Shown here: one piece after another, positions 54,028 through 63,291 of the stretch
How positions within the stretch are numbered: the stretch's first letter is position 1
Layout: each line of letters starts with the position of its first letter
From: Clostridia bacterium
GTDB lineage: Bacteria; Bacillota; Clostridia; Christensenellales; DTU072
Assembly: GCA_016297005.1 (NCBI GenBank)
Contig: JAEDHK010000003.1
Location: 140,439 to 204,438, forward strand
DNA: 64,000 nucleotides
Reading direction: 5' to 3'
Notes under the pieces: model-generated
Told to the model about the DNA's origin: nothing
Databases searched by the model: none
The model's input: the letters and a program-made list of their open reading frames with translations, nothing else
Program-made: the position numbers and the translations under genes

Positions 54028-55347
54028 TTATTGTTTTTCGTTCAAGCAAGCGATACCGGGGAGAATCTTGCCTTCGAACAGTTCGAGCGAAGCGCCGCCG
54101 CCGGTGGAAATATGAGACATCTTATCAGCATAACCGAGTTGAGCGACCGCAGCCGCGCTGTCTCCGCCGCCGATAATGGTCGTAGCCCCCGTAGCGTCGG
54201 CAAGGGCCTTTGCAACGGCGTTGGTACCTTTGGCGAGAGTCGGGTTTTCGAATACGCCCATAGGTCCGTTCCAAATAACGGTCTTGGCACTCTTAACGAC
54301 GTCGGCATAAAGCTTTTGAGTTTTTTCGCCGATATCGCAGGCCATCATATCGGCAGGGATGCTGTCGATGTCGACCATTTTGGATTCAATCGGTTGATCA
54401 ATCGGGTTAGGAAACTCTTTAACGACAACGGCGTCGATGGGCAAATAAAGCTTTTTGCCGAGATCTTTTGCTTTTTGGATCATTTTCAAGCAGTATTCGA
54501 TTTTTTCATCGTCCACCAAAGAAGTGCCTACTTCATAGCCCTGCGCCTTCATAAAGGTATAGGACATACCGCCGCCGATGATAAGAGTATCGCACTTGTT
54601 GAGAAGATTATCAATAACGTTGAGTTTATCGGCAATCTTCGCGCCGCCAAGGATAGCAACGAAAGGACGAACGGGGTTCTCCAAAGCGTCGGCCATGACG
54701 GATAATTCTTTTTCGATCAGGAAGCCGCAAACGGCAACCTTTGCAAAACCATACTCGACGATAGCCGCGGTAGAAGCGTGGGAACGGTGTGCGGTACCGA
54801 AAGCGTCGTTAACAAAAATATCGCAAAATTCGGAAAGTTTTTTGCAAAACGCTTCATCTCTGCCCTCTTCGCCGGCGTCGAAACGAGTATTTTCAAGCAA
54901 AACGCATTCGCCGTCTTTCAAAGCGGCAACTTTCGCTTTTGCGTCTTCTCCGACGATGTCGGTAGCAAAAGTAACTTTACCGTCCAGAAGTTCGTTCAGT
55001 CTGTCGGCAACCGGTTTGAGCGTGAACTTCTTCGGATCGGATTTAAGAGCCTTGGCGATAGCTTCTTCCTTAGCCTGTTTTTGTTCGGCTTCGGGCAGAG
55101 CTTCGATAGCTTTCTTTTCTTTTTTGTTCAATTTAAAACCGGGCGTAAAGATATTGTGCGGTTTGCCCATATGAGAGCAAAGCACTACCTTCGCGCCATG
55201 TTCCATTAAATACTTAATGGTCGGCAAAGCGCCTTTGATTCGATTTTCATCGGTAATAACGCCGTCTTTCATCGGAACGTTGAAGTCGCAACGAACGAGA
55301 CATTTTTTACCTTTTACGTCGACGTCACGAATAGTCATTTTATTCAT
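54028..55347 (-). CDS. pgk: phosphoglycerate kinase with an N-domain insertion
   Basis: 439 residues, longer than the usual 390-400. VRCDFNVPMKDG, CSHMGKPHN, FVNDAFGTAHRSHAST, PFVAILGGAKIADK and the nucleotide-binding TTIIGGGDSAAAV are typical. Between CSHMGKPHN and FTLKPVADRL about 40 residues rich in Lys, Glu and Ala (roughly 65-105) replace a short loop. ATG at 55347 follows GGAGG by 5 bases. First gene of the glycolytic trunk; gapA and eno are not adjacent. Confidence 0.96.
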   Translation of the reverse strand: MNKMTIRDVDVKGKKCLVRCDFNVPMKDGVITDENRIKGALPTIKYLMEHGAKVVLCSHMGKPHNIFTPGFKLNKKEKKAIEALPEAEQKQAKEEAIAKALKSDPKKFTLKPVADRLNELLDGKVTFATDIVGEDAKAKVAALKDGECVLLENTRFDAGEEGRDEAFCKKLSEFCDIFVNDAFGTAHRSHASTAAIVEYGFAKVAVCGFLIEKELSVMADALENPVRPFVAILGGAKIADKLNVIDNLLNKCDTLIIGGGMSYTFMKAQGYEVGTSLVDDEKIEYCLKMIQKAKDLGKKLYLPIDAVVVKEFPNPIDQPIESKMVDIDSIPADMMACDIGEKTQKLYADVVKSAKTVIWNGPMGVFENPTLAKGTNAVAKALADATGATTIIGGGDSAAAVAQLGYADKMSHISTGGGASLELFEGKILPGIACLNEKQ

Positions 55348-55380
55348 AAAAGCCTCCAAAAGGATTTATTTGTTGGTGGT

Positions 55381-55409
55381 ATTATATCATTAAATGACAC
55401 TTTTTGCAA
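55381..55409 (-). promoter_or_regulatory. promoter of the pgk-tpiA-gpmI operon
   Basis: Minus-strand TTGCAA (55404-55409), 17 bases, TATAAT (55381-55386), 34 bases before the ATG. Confidence 0.8.
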
Positions 55410-55460
55410 TCATTTATGCTTAAAAACGTAATTTTACTTATTTTTCTACGATAAAAAGCG

Positions 55461-56057
55461 TTATGATTCAATAACCACGACGGATTCTTGTCCTTTTTTA
55501 AGATTATGTACAGATAACGTTGATTCTATTTGAAAGATTTCATTTTCTTTTTGTTCGATGATCCTTTTATTTATAAAATAAATACAATCGGAAAACACAA
55601 ATAGAGTAGGCACGGGAATGAGCGTTTTGTAAGCGAGCATTAAACCGTAGTCTTCTTTCGCGAGCGGTTTGGCGGTAGCGCATACGATCGTCTCTGCCTC
55701 GCCGCGAAGAAGTTCGCACGTAAACGGGCTCTTACAGTCTTCTCCTACGCACAAACCGATCTTTTTATATACCTTTCTTCGTTTCGCACCCTCTTCAACG
55801 CTTTCGGCCACACAGGCGATCATGCCTTTGTTGAAAACAAAGAACCCGGATAACGCTTTATCCAGAACGACCTCGGCAAACAGCAATACAACGGTATTGT
55901 GATTTAACGAATAATCCGAGAAATAACGAAACGGAAGAGGGTAAAAACTCTTCCGTATAACGATAGGATCTTTATAATATGCAATCAAACGTTCTTCGCC
56001 GTTATATCTGACGCTTGTCACGGAAAACTTATCGCAATAACAAACGCGGTACAACAT
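55461..56057 (-). CDS. hypothetical protein with nitrilase-like trace
   Basis: 198 residues from the ATG at 56057 (a GTG 6 bases up is possible); no ribosome site is seen. The segment KKIGLCVGEDCKSPF followed by ELLRGEAETIVCATA resembles the nitrilase block IGLLICYDxRFPEL...RGAELIV, but the catalytic Cys position would be Gly, and the protein is short of the usual 260-300 residues. This likeness is tentative. Third gene after prs and the SH3-like gene, 25 bases from the latter. Confidence 0.6.
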   Translation of the reverse strand: MLYRVCYCDKFSVTSVRYNGEERLIAYYKDPIVIRKSFYPLPFRYFSDYSLNHNTVVLLFAEVVLDKALSGFFVFNKGMIACVAESVEEGAKRRKVYKKIGLCVGEDCKSPFTCELLRGEAETIVCATAKPLAKEDYGLMLAYKTLIPVPTLFVFSDCIYFINKRIIEQKENEIFQIESTLSVHNLKKGQESVVVIES

Positions 56058-56071
56058 ATTCACAGAATATG
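56055..56071. promoter_or_regulatory. palindrome covering a start codon
   Basis: CATATTC and GAATATG arms around a 3-base centre form a perfect 7-base inverted repeat. On the minus strand the second arm ends in the ATG of the 198-residue gene. May be a translational hairpin or a protein site, or chance. Confidence 0.4.
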
Positions 56072-56082
56072 TCGGGGAAAAA

Positions 56083-56703
56083 TCATTTGTTCATCTTTTT
56101 TCTTTTATAAAGCAATATGATGACCACAGAACTGATCAGGAGTCCGACCATTGCCGCGGCGATAATGACGGCTATTTTCTGGTCATAGGTCAACGTATCG
56201 GTAAGTTCGCTCGTCTTTACAAAGTACTGTTCGCCGTTATACTCTACGATGGAATAATCTCCGTAATCAACGTTCGTCTTCAATAAAGCGACGTTTTCGC
56301 CGTCGGACAGTTCAAGCACGGGATCCTCGGTCACAATCTTATATAAACCGACTTTTTTCCCCATTTGCGTGGGAGACACTTTTACCATTTTGATATTTTC
56401 CATCGAGGCGTTTCCGGTAAAATACAACGAGTCGTACGTTACGTACCCTTCGACGGAATTGATATACGATACTTTTTGCCACGTGCGTCCGTCCGCCCCG
56501 ACAAAAGACTCCCCCACAACGACCACGTTTTCATTCTGAGCACAAAAGTGCAAGACGTCGGCGTCCAAAGAGGCTTCCGCATAAATGGGTGTGACCGGAA
56601 GAAGAATCCACGCCGCAGCATTATTGGCAGGGGCAGACGCACCCGCAAACAACGCTAACAGGCATACGGAACAAATACAAACGGCTATCAGTATTTTTTT
56701 CAT
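56083..56703 (-). CDS. secreted membrane-anchored protein with SH3-like domain
   Basis: 206 residues. Signal peptide (MKKILIAVCICSVCLLALFA), an SH3-type repeat (PIYAEASLDADVLHFCAQNENVVVVGE then WQKVSYINSVEGYV), a second beta domain, and a C-terminal helix followed by YKRKKMNK. Predicted to face outside and be anchored by the helix. Starts by ATGA overlap with prs. Such domains often bind cell wall; the ligand is not known. Confidence 0.78.
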   Translation of the reverse strand: MKKILIAVCICSVCLLALFAGASAPANNAAAWILLPVTPIYAEASLDADVLHFCAQNENVVVVGESFVGADGRTWQKVSYINSVEGYVTYDSLYFTGNASMENIKMVKVSPTQMGKKVGLYKIVTEDPVLELSDGENVALLKTNVDYGDYSIVEYNGEQYFVKTSELTDTLTYDQKIAVIIAAAMVGLLISSVVIILLYKRKKMNK

Positions 56704-57857
56704 TTATCGTCTTTCAATAGATTCTTTATTCTTTCGGAACTGGACAACAAATCGGCCACCGATTTATTTTGATTGCAGAAAGCGATGATATATGCGATGT
56801 ACTTACTCAAATCCGCTTCCACAAACCACTCTTTCTTCTTTAATTCAGGATTCAGATAGGTAAGATTCGTGCTGAGAACGGCGGTAAACAGGCCTTCTTC
56901 ATAAGCCTTCTGGAACTTTTCGATGCCTTCGGTAAAGAGCGCAAACGTAGCGTTCAGGAAGATATTGTTGGCGCCGTCTTCTTTCAGATGACGACAGAGT
57001 TTTAAGACGGAATCGCCGGTGGCAATGATATCGTCCGCAACGAATACGTCCTTTCCTTTAACGCTGGTACCGATATAGTCGTGGCTGACGATGGGATTTC
57101 TGCCGTTTACGACGGTGGTATAGTCTCTTCTCTTATAAAACATACCGAGATCGACGCCGAGTACGGACGCATAATAGATGTTACGGTTCATAGCGCCCTC
57201 GTCAGGAGATACGATCATAAAATGATCTTTATCGATCTTCTGATCAGGAAACACCTTTTTAAGAGCTTTCATAATCTGATAAGTAGCAAAGAAGTTATCG
57301 AATCCCATGAGCGGAACGGAGTTCTGAACGCGGGGATCGTGCGCGTCGAACGTAATGATCTCTTTGACGCCCATTCCGTACAGTTCCTGTAACATCTGAG
57401 CGCAATCGAGCGATTCTCTTGCGTTTCTTCTGTGCTGACGTCCGCCATACAGGATAGGCATAACGACGGTAATCCGTTCCGCCTTACCGCCGCAAGCGGA
57501 AATAAGACGTTTCAGATCGGCGTAATGATCATCCGGCGACATGTGATTTTTATGTCCGAGAAGATCATACTCGATACTATAATTACCGACGTCGCAAAGG
57601 ATATAAAGATCCATACCGCGAACGCTATCATAAATGATACCCTTACCGTCGCCGGAAGTGAAACGCGGACAATCGGATTTCAGAATAAAGGTATCGTGCG
57701 GTTCGGCGTCCAGATGGTGATTAATCACGTCTCTATTAAACCATTTCGTCAAATACCCATCAACCTTCTCGCCCATCTCTTTTGCTCCGGGCATTACGAT
57801 CAACCCGAGAGGCGCAAGTGAAGATCTTTCAAAAATATCATTTATAATTGCTGCCAT
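56700..57857 (-). CDS. prs: ribose-phosphate pyrophosphokinase (long form)
   Basis: 385 residues, about 70 more than class I enzymes. PILYGGRQHRRNARE corresponds to the ATP-binding RQDRK region, KRRDY to the catalytic flexible loop, and DVFVADDIIATGDSVLK to the PRPP loop. It supplies PRPP to PyrE and nucleotide synthesis. Longer Prs forms occur in several anaerobes. AAGGAG 10 bases before the ATG. Confidence 0.9.
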   Translation of the reverse strand: MAAIINDIFERSSLAPLGLIVMPGAKEMGEKVDGYLTKWFNRDVINHHLDAEPHDTFILKSDCPRFTSGDGKGIIYDSVRGMDLYILCDVGNYSIEYDLLGHKNHMSPDDHYADLKRLISACGGKAERITVVMPILYGGRQHRRNARESLDCAQMLQELYGMGVKEIITFDAHDPRVQNSVPLMGFDNFFATYQIMKALKKVFPDQKIDKDHFMIVSPDEGAMNRNIYYASVLGVDLGMFYKRRDYTTVVNGRNPIVSHDYIGTSVKGKDVFVADDIIATGDSVLKLCRHLKEDGANNIFLNATFALFTEGIEKFQKAYEEGLFTAVLSTNLTYLNPELKKKEWFVEADLSKYIAYIIAFCNQNKSVADLLSSSERIKNLLKDDK

Positions 57858-57898
57858 ACTATCTTGTACTCCTTCGTCTACTGCTTTGGTGTGCTGTC

Positions 57899-57927
57899 AT
57901 TATATCATAACGTTTTTTCTTTTTCAA
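57899..57927 (-). promoter_or_regulatory. promoter of prs
   Basis: Minus-strand TTGAAA (57922-57927), 17 bases, TATAAT (57899-57904). The -35 touches the U-tract of the preceding terminator. Confidence 0.75.
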
Positions 57928-57967
57928 CAAAAAAGGGCCGCACCTTTACTTTTGATACGACCCTTTT
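57927..57967 (-). terminator. intrinsic terminator after the ABC exporter operon
   Basis: Minus-strand AAAAAGGGTCG pairs with CGGCCCTTTTTT (one G-U pair), followed by U-tract. Five bases after the ABC stop codon. Confidence 0.75.
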
Positions 57968-57971
57968 TCGA

Positions 57972-59894
57972 TTACGTTTGAATGAACCCGGTGGAATCTG
58001 ACTGCGGCTCCTCTTTTTGTCCTTGGAACTGCGACAGGTACAAGTCTCGATAGAACCCGCCTTTGGCCATCAAGAACTCGTGATTCCCCTGCTCTACGAC
58101 GTCGCCGTGGTTCATGACAAGGATTACTTCTGCATGTTTTATGGTAGAAAGTCTGTGCGCGATAACAAAACTCGTCTTACCTTCCATCATTGCAAGCATA
58201 GCGCTCTGTACGTACTTTTCGGTACGAGTATCGACCGAGCTCGTCGCTTCGTCCAAAATGATGATTTTCGGATCGGCGAGAATGGCGCGCGCAATGGTAA
58301 GAAGTTGCTTCTGTCCCTGCGAGATGTTACTTGCGTCGTCATTAAGAACGGTATCGTACCCGTGTTCCATGCTTTCAATAAATTCATGCGCGTGCGCCTT
58401 CTTTGCGGCGGCAATGATCTCCTCTCTTGTGGCAAATTCATTACCGTACGCAATATTCTCGGCAACGGTGCCTTTATACAGCCAGGTTTCCTGCAAAACC
58501 ATACCAAACAGACTTCTGAGGTCGTCACGGTGCATAGCTCTGATGTCGTGTCCGTCGATCAATATCTGCCCTTTATTGATCTCATAAAAACGCATAAGCA
58601 GGTTAACAAGCGTCGTCTTTCCTGCGCCGGTAGGCCCTACGATGGCGATACTGTCGCAAGCGTTAACGTGCAGGTTCATATCGGTAATAAGCGGCTTATC
58701 TTCGGTATAACTGAACGCCACGTGCTTAAAGTCGACTTCGCCGGTAAAGTTGCTGACGTCGCAACGTTCGGTCTCCTGATCCTGTTCGGCAAGGTCAAAC
58801 ATCTTAAAGACGCGTTCCGCACTTGCAATAGAAGACTGAATGGTACTCGCGATATTACTGATGTTTTCGACAGGCTGCGCAAATTGCTTGGTATACTGGA
58901 TGCAGGCCTGAATATCGCCGATACTGATCAACCCGAGACCGGCCCGATACCCGCCCAGCACGCAGATACTGACGTAGGTTATATTATTGATAAGTTTAAT
59001 AAGCGGCAGAATGATACCGGCAAGGAATTGCGCCTTTCTGGTCGCTTTTAAAAGCTGCTTATTTAAAATTTCAAACTCTTTGATACTGTCTTCCTGATGG
59101 TTATAAAGAAGAACAACTCTGTGTCCCGCGTACATTTCTTCGATGTGACCGTTCAGTTTACCAATCAATTGTTGCTGACGCGCAAATTCTTTTTGACTCT
59201 TTTTGATAACCAGACTGCTGACAACAAGCAATATTGGCACGCTGCAAATGGTCACGATCGCCATTAACCAGTCAAGACGAGCCATCATGAAGATAACGCC
59301 GGAAACGGTGGTAACAACGGTAATAACCTGGTTGATCGAGTCCTGCAACGTAACGGAAACAAGTTCGACGTCGTTGGTCAAACGGGACAGTATTTCGCCC
59401 GTGGTCGTCGCGTCATAATAAGAAATCGGCACTTTGTCGAGTTTGATTTTAATATCGTAACGCATACGCCGCACAACGTGCTGTGCCATACTTGCCGCTA
59501 CAAGGCCGCTGACGAATTGAAACACGGCGTTCAAGCAATACAGACCGGCCGCAATAAGACAGACTCTCGCAATATAGCCGTCGTTCAATAACGTATCCGT
59601 CTTAAAATACTGAATGCTGTCGACCATCGCGTTGGTGACTTTCTTCAAGATATCCGGAACCCATACGGCAAACCATGCGCCAAGAGCGCTGAGAAGGATC
59701 ATGACGATCAGAGCCAGCATTTCCGGCCTCATGTACTTGATCAGACGAACGACCGTTTTACCGAAGTTTTCGGCACCTTTTACCTTTTCTACGTTAATGG
59801 AGCTGGCGCCGAACGCACCGGACATATCCATCTTACCGACGGACGACGTGCGCTCTTGTTCCGCTTTTACAACAACTTCTTCGTTCTCGTTCAT
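57972..59894 (-). CDS. ABC exporter half-transporter, canonical nucleotide-binding domain
   Basis: 640 residues. A 60-residue N-terminal cytoplasmic segment, six membrane helices, then Walker A GPTGAGKTT, Walker B IIILDEATSSVD with the catalytic Glu, H-loop VIAHRLST, but a deviating signature NISQGQKQ. This complements the degenerate Walker site of the partner at 59891, as in heterodimeric exporters (TM287/288, LmrCD types). Start overlaps the partner stop (ATGA). Confidence 0.92.
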   Translation of the reverse strand: MNENEEVVVKAEQERTSSVGKMDMSGAFGASSINVEKVKGAENFGKTVVRLIKYMRPEMLALIVMILLSALGAWFAVWVPDILKKVTNAMVDSIQYFKTDTLLNDGYIARVCLIAAGLYCLNAVFQFVSGLVAASMAQHVVRRMRYDIKIKLDKVPISYYDATTTGEILSRLTNDVELVSVTLQDSINQVITVVTTVSGVIFMMARLDWLMAIVTICSVPILLVVSSLVIKKSQKEFARQQQLIGKLNGHIEEMYAGHRVVLLYNHQEDSIKEFEILNKQLLKATRKAQFLAGIILPLIKLINNITYVSICVLGGYRAGLGLISIGDIQACIQYTKQFAQPVENISNIASTIQSSIASAERVFKMFDLAEQDQETERCDVSNFTGEVDFKHVAFSYTEDKPLITDMNLHVNACDSIAIVGPTGAGKTTLVNLLMRFYEINKGQILIDGHDIRAMHRDDLRSLFGMVLQETWLYKGTVAENIAYGNEFATREEIIAAAKKAHAHEFIESMEHGYDTVLNDDASNISQGQKQLLTIARAILADPKIIILDEATSSVDTRTEKYVQSAMLAMMEGKTSFVIAHRLSTIKHAEVILVMNHGDVVEQGNHEFLMAKGGFYRDLYLSQFQGQKEEPQSDSTGFIQT

Positions 59895-62680
59895 AATCCA
59901 AGCTCCTCTGCGCTCATCTGGCTCATCGCGATATCGCGATACAGCTGACAATTCCTGATGAGTTCTTCATGTTTTCCTTTACCGACCATTCTGCCGTCAT
60001 CCATAACGATGATCTCGTCCGCACCCATGATCGTACCGATACGCTGGGCGACGATAATGACGATACTCTCTTTCGTGACTTCCTCCAAAGCCGCGCGCAA
60101 TCTCTTATCGGTCTTAAAGTCGAGCGCGCTGAAACTGTCGTCGAAAATATAGATCTCCGGCTGACGTGTGATGGCGCGCGCAATAGACAATCTTTGCTTT
60201 TGTCCGCCGCTGAAATTTTGGCCTCCCTGTTCAACCATGTAGTCGAGCATACCCTCTTTCTCACGCACGAACGTATCGCTCTGCGCAATGGCAAGCGCTT
60301 TCCACATTTCTTCTTCCGTGGCGTCCTTCTTACCGTATCTGAGGTTTTCCGCAATGGTACCGCTGAACAGAATAGAACGCTGCGGTACAAAACCGATTTT
60401 CTTTCGTAATTCTTCCTGCGGGTACGTACGGACCTCTTGTCCGTCGATCAGAATACTACCGCCCGTTATATCATAGAACCGGGGTATCAAGTTGATAATA
60501 GTGGACTTACCGCTACCCGTACCGCCGACGATAGCCGTTGTTTTGCCCTTCTCGCATTTGAAATTAATATCTTCCAAAATATTCTTCTCGGCTTCGCTGC
60601 TGTACTTAAAGTTAACGTGTCTGAATTCAATAGTGCCGCTTCCGTCTCCGCTGTTCCGGCATCCGGGTTCGTCTTGAACCTTCGGATCGGTTTCCAAAAC
60701 CTGCAACAAGCGCTCCGCACTGGCGACCGCTCTCGGATAAATAACGACCGCGCTCGCAATAAAGACCATTGCCATAGCGATCTGGGTTATGTACTGCGAT
60801 ACTTCGAGCATGCTGGCAACGTCGTCAAGCGACTCTCCCGCAACCCCTGCGACCTGTTGCGCCGCACGCCAATAAATACCGACCGAACAACAGTTCAGGC
60901 AGATATTGATAAGCGGAACAAGAGCAGCGCAATAACGTTGCAATACGACGGCCGTCTTCGACGCGCTTTCATTGACAATATCAAAACGCTTCTTTTCATG
61001 TTCCTGCTTATTAAACGCACGAACGACGCGGATACCCGTGATACCTTCGCGCATGATAAGGGTAAGCTGGTCGACTTTACGCTGTATGACCTTAAAGTAC
61101 GGCTGACAGATGATGGCCGCGACCGCCGCCGCCGCAAACAGAATGGGCAGGACGTAAATAAGAACCATCGTCATATAGACGTTCGTTCTGAACGAGAAAA
61201 TAAAGCCGCCTATGATGGTAACGGGCGCGGAAAGCGTCGTACGAAGAATAACGAGGAAGACGTTTTGTATCTGGTTTATATCGTTTGTCGAACGAGTAAC
61301 CAGACTGGCCGTACTGAACTTATCGAATTCGGCCAAAGAGTAGCTTTCTACCTTGGTAAAGACCAGGCTACGCAAGATCATACTGAAATATGCGGCAATC
61401 TTACTACTCATCAGCATAGCGAAGATCGTACATGCGGACGAGAAGAAAGTGATCGCGAACATGAAAAGTCCCTTTTTCAGAATAAACGGCAGATTGCTCG
61501 CCTGGATGGTAATACCATCGGCGACCTTCCATTCGTCTTCCGTTTTCTCGATCTTCATACTGAGATCAGCCGTTGTTGAGCCCGTTTCACTCAAAGAAAG
61601 GATCTTGCCGAACTCAACGAAACGAGCCTTGATCTTCCCTAAGAAAGAGTTGTCGACCACGGTGTATTTCGCCACCGTTTTCTGAATGTCGTCGTCGGAC
61701 ATACCGAGCTTATTTTTGTACCATTTCGTTTCGTCGACGTATTTATAAGCATAGCCGCCTACGTCGTTACAGAGGACAATCTCGTAATCGAGGAAAGGTT
61801 CTATACGTTCCGTATCTTTATTATAGATGTAAGCGACCTGGCTTGCATCGATAGGCTCGCCGAAAGAATCGACGGAGAGACGAATGTTCTGACCGAATTC
61901 GTCCGTAATCTTATTATAATTTCCGTTCTTATCTTCAACGGCATAACCTTTCTCGTCTTTTTCGGCGGCGACCGGAACGGGAAGCAAGTTGCCGAAGCGG
62001 CTATGCTTCATATTCATGACGCAGGAAGTAAGGAGACGCTTTGCGTTCGGATCGTCCCACACGGTACTCTCCTCTCCGCCATTGTCATCCTCCTCAAACA
62101 TATCCAGGAACGTCTCGATATGAATGGCATACGCCGATTTGCCCGCCGATAAGAATCCCGGCGTTCCGGCAAGAATACTGTCATAATCGATCAGCAACTC
62201 GAACGCGTCTCTGACTATCTTTTGTTCTTCCGGAGAATATTGACTGTATTGCGTGTGTCCCGTCTCTTTAAAAGATACCTTTTCCAGGGCGTTCATAAAC
62301 GGTATAAGTACCTGATTAAAAAGTTGTTCGCTGTCCGAAACGGGAATATCTTTAAAATTAAAGGATAAAGTAACTTCGTTAAACTCTTTATTCCAAGTCG
62401 ACTTGATGTCTGTCGTGGAAAAACCGTCTTTCATTTCGAAAACGGGAATATATCCTTCGTTATAGACTTTACTGTCAAACTCGATATCGATATCGCCGAA
62501 AGGATTTTCCATTTCAAGATGGACGTAGGCAGGTTCGTAATCCAAATAGATCCCATCGTTGATGATGTCGGCCATCAACCCCGGCAAGAATAATTCCGCC
62601 ATAGCGCCCGCCGCAAGAAGCAACACGACTACGACGAAATATTTCAGCATTGGTTTTAAATGTTTAAGTAATTTACCCAT
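59891..62680 (-). CDS. ABC exporter half-transporter with large extracellular insertion
   Basis: 929 residues against about 580-600 normally. One membrane helix (about 14-36), then about 350 polar residues (45-395) with no clear membrane segment, then five helices from about 403 and a C-terminal ATPase: Walker A GGTGSGKST (719-727), signature FSGGQKQ (823-829), Walker B IFDD with Asp848 instead of the catalytic Glu, and Gln879 in place of the H-loop His. Second gene after the XRE-cupin regulator (16 bases). The insertion is predicted to lie outside and resembles nothing I recognise. Confidence 0.9.
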   Translation of the reverse strand: MGKLLKHLKPMLKYFVVVVLLLAAGAMAELFLPGLMADIINDGIYLDYEPAYVHLEMENPFGDIDIEFDSKVYNEGYIPVFEMKDGFSTTDIKSTWNKEFNEVTLSFNFKDIPVSDSEQLFNQVLIPFMNALEKVSFKETGHTQYSQYSPEEQKIVRDAFELLIDYDSILAGTPGFLSAGKSAYAIHIETFLDMFEEDDNGGEESTVWDDPNAKRLLTSCVMNMKHSRFGNLLPVPVAAEKDEKGYAVEDKNGNYNKITDEFGQNIRLSVDSFGEPIDASQVAYIYNKDTERIEPFLDYEIVLCNDVGGYAYKYVDETKWYKNKLGMSDDDIQKTVAKYTVVDNSFLGKIKARFVEFGKILSLSETGSTTADLSMKIEKTEDEWKVADGITIQASNLPFILKKGLFMFAITFFSSACTIFAMLMSSKIAAYFSMILRSLVFTKVESYSLAEFDKFSTASLVTRSTNDINQIQNVFLVILRTTLSAPVTIIGGFIFSFRTNVYMTMVLIYVLPILFAAAAVAAIICQPYFKVIQRKVDQLTLIMREGITGIRVVRAFNKQEHEKKRFDIVNESASKTAVVLQRYCAALVPLINICLNCCSVGIYWRAAQQVAGVAGESLDDVASMLEVSQYITQIAMAMVFIASAVVIYPRAVASAERLLQVLETDPKVQDEPGCRNSGDGSGTIEFRHVNFKYSSEAEKNILEDINFKCEKGKTTAIVGGTGSGKSTIINLIPRFYDITGGSILIDGQEVRTYPQEELRKKIGFVPQRSILFSGTIAENLRYGKKDATEEEMWKALAIAQSDTFVREKEGMLDYMVEQGGQNFSGGQKQRLSIARAITRQPEIYIFDDSFSALDFKTDKRLRAALEEVTKESIVIIVAQRIGTIMGADEIIVMDDGRMVGKGKHEELIRNCQLYRDIAMSQMSAEELGL

Positions 62681-62696
62681 AGCCCGTACCCGTATA

Positions 62697-63275
62697 TCAA
62701 TTTTTTATTACGACTGCAAGAAACTTGCTTCCGCCCTCAGACGCGGCAATCATGCCGTGGGGGATTGAAGAATCGAGAATAATACTGTCTCCGGCAGAAA
62801 GATACTCCGTTTTGTTGCCGATCACATATTTGAGCGTACCTTCCAGAACATAGTCGAACTCTTGTCCCGTGTGCGTATTGGTATCAATCGGTTTTTCAAG
62901 CGCTTCTTTGCTGTACGGAACGCAAACGTAAAGAGGAACGACCCGTTGATTGGCAAAACGGCTCGCAAGATGAAGATACTGGAAATCCTTTCTTCTGTCG
63001 ACTCTGAGTCCGCAACCCTTACGCTCGATCGCATACGTTTTTAAATAGGAAGTGACGCTCCCCGTCATTAATGCGGAAATATCCACACCGAAACGAACCG
63101 CGCATCTGTTCAGAAAACTAAACGTAAAATCCACGCTGCCGTTTTCTAATTCTTTATACCTTTCCGGGGTCATTTCGCACAAAGACGCCATTTCTTCAAC
63201 TGTTATTTCAAGATCTTCACGAATGCACTTAATACGTTCGGCGATCAGCTTAATATCCATATCGTTAATATCCAT
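62697..63275 (-). CDS. XRE-family regulator with C-terminal cupin domain
   Basis: 192 residues. N-terminal helix-turn-helix (ITVEEMASLCEMTPERYKELENG) and C-terminal cupin_2 (HTGQEFDYVLEGTLKYVIG, GDSIILDSSIPHG). Such proteins sense small molecules and often control the adjacent operon, here the ABC exporter. A dyad lies in its own leader. GGAAGG precedes the ATG. Confidence 0.9.
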   Translation of the reverse strand: MDINDMDIKLIAERIKCIREDLEITVEEMASLCEMTPERYKELENGSVDFTFSFLNRCAVRFGVDISALMTGSVTSYLKTYAIERKGCGLRVDRRKDFQYLHLASRFANQRVVPLYVCVPYSKEALEKPIDTNTHTGQEFDYVLEGTLKYVIGNKTEYLSAGDSIILDSSIPHGMIAASEGGSKFLAVVIKN

Positions 63276-63291
63276 ATACCTTCCTTCCGTA

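Noticed and set aside
58017..59051. 344-codon plus-strand frame opposite the ABC exporter
   Set aside because: Antisense shadow; the minus strand has full ABC motifs.
60437..61579. 380-codon plus-strand frame opposite the ABC exporter with insertion
   Set aside because: Antisense shadow overlapping conserved ATPase and membrane segments.
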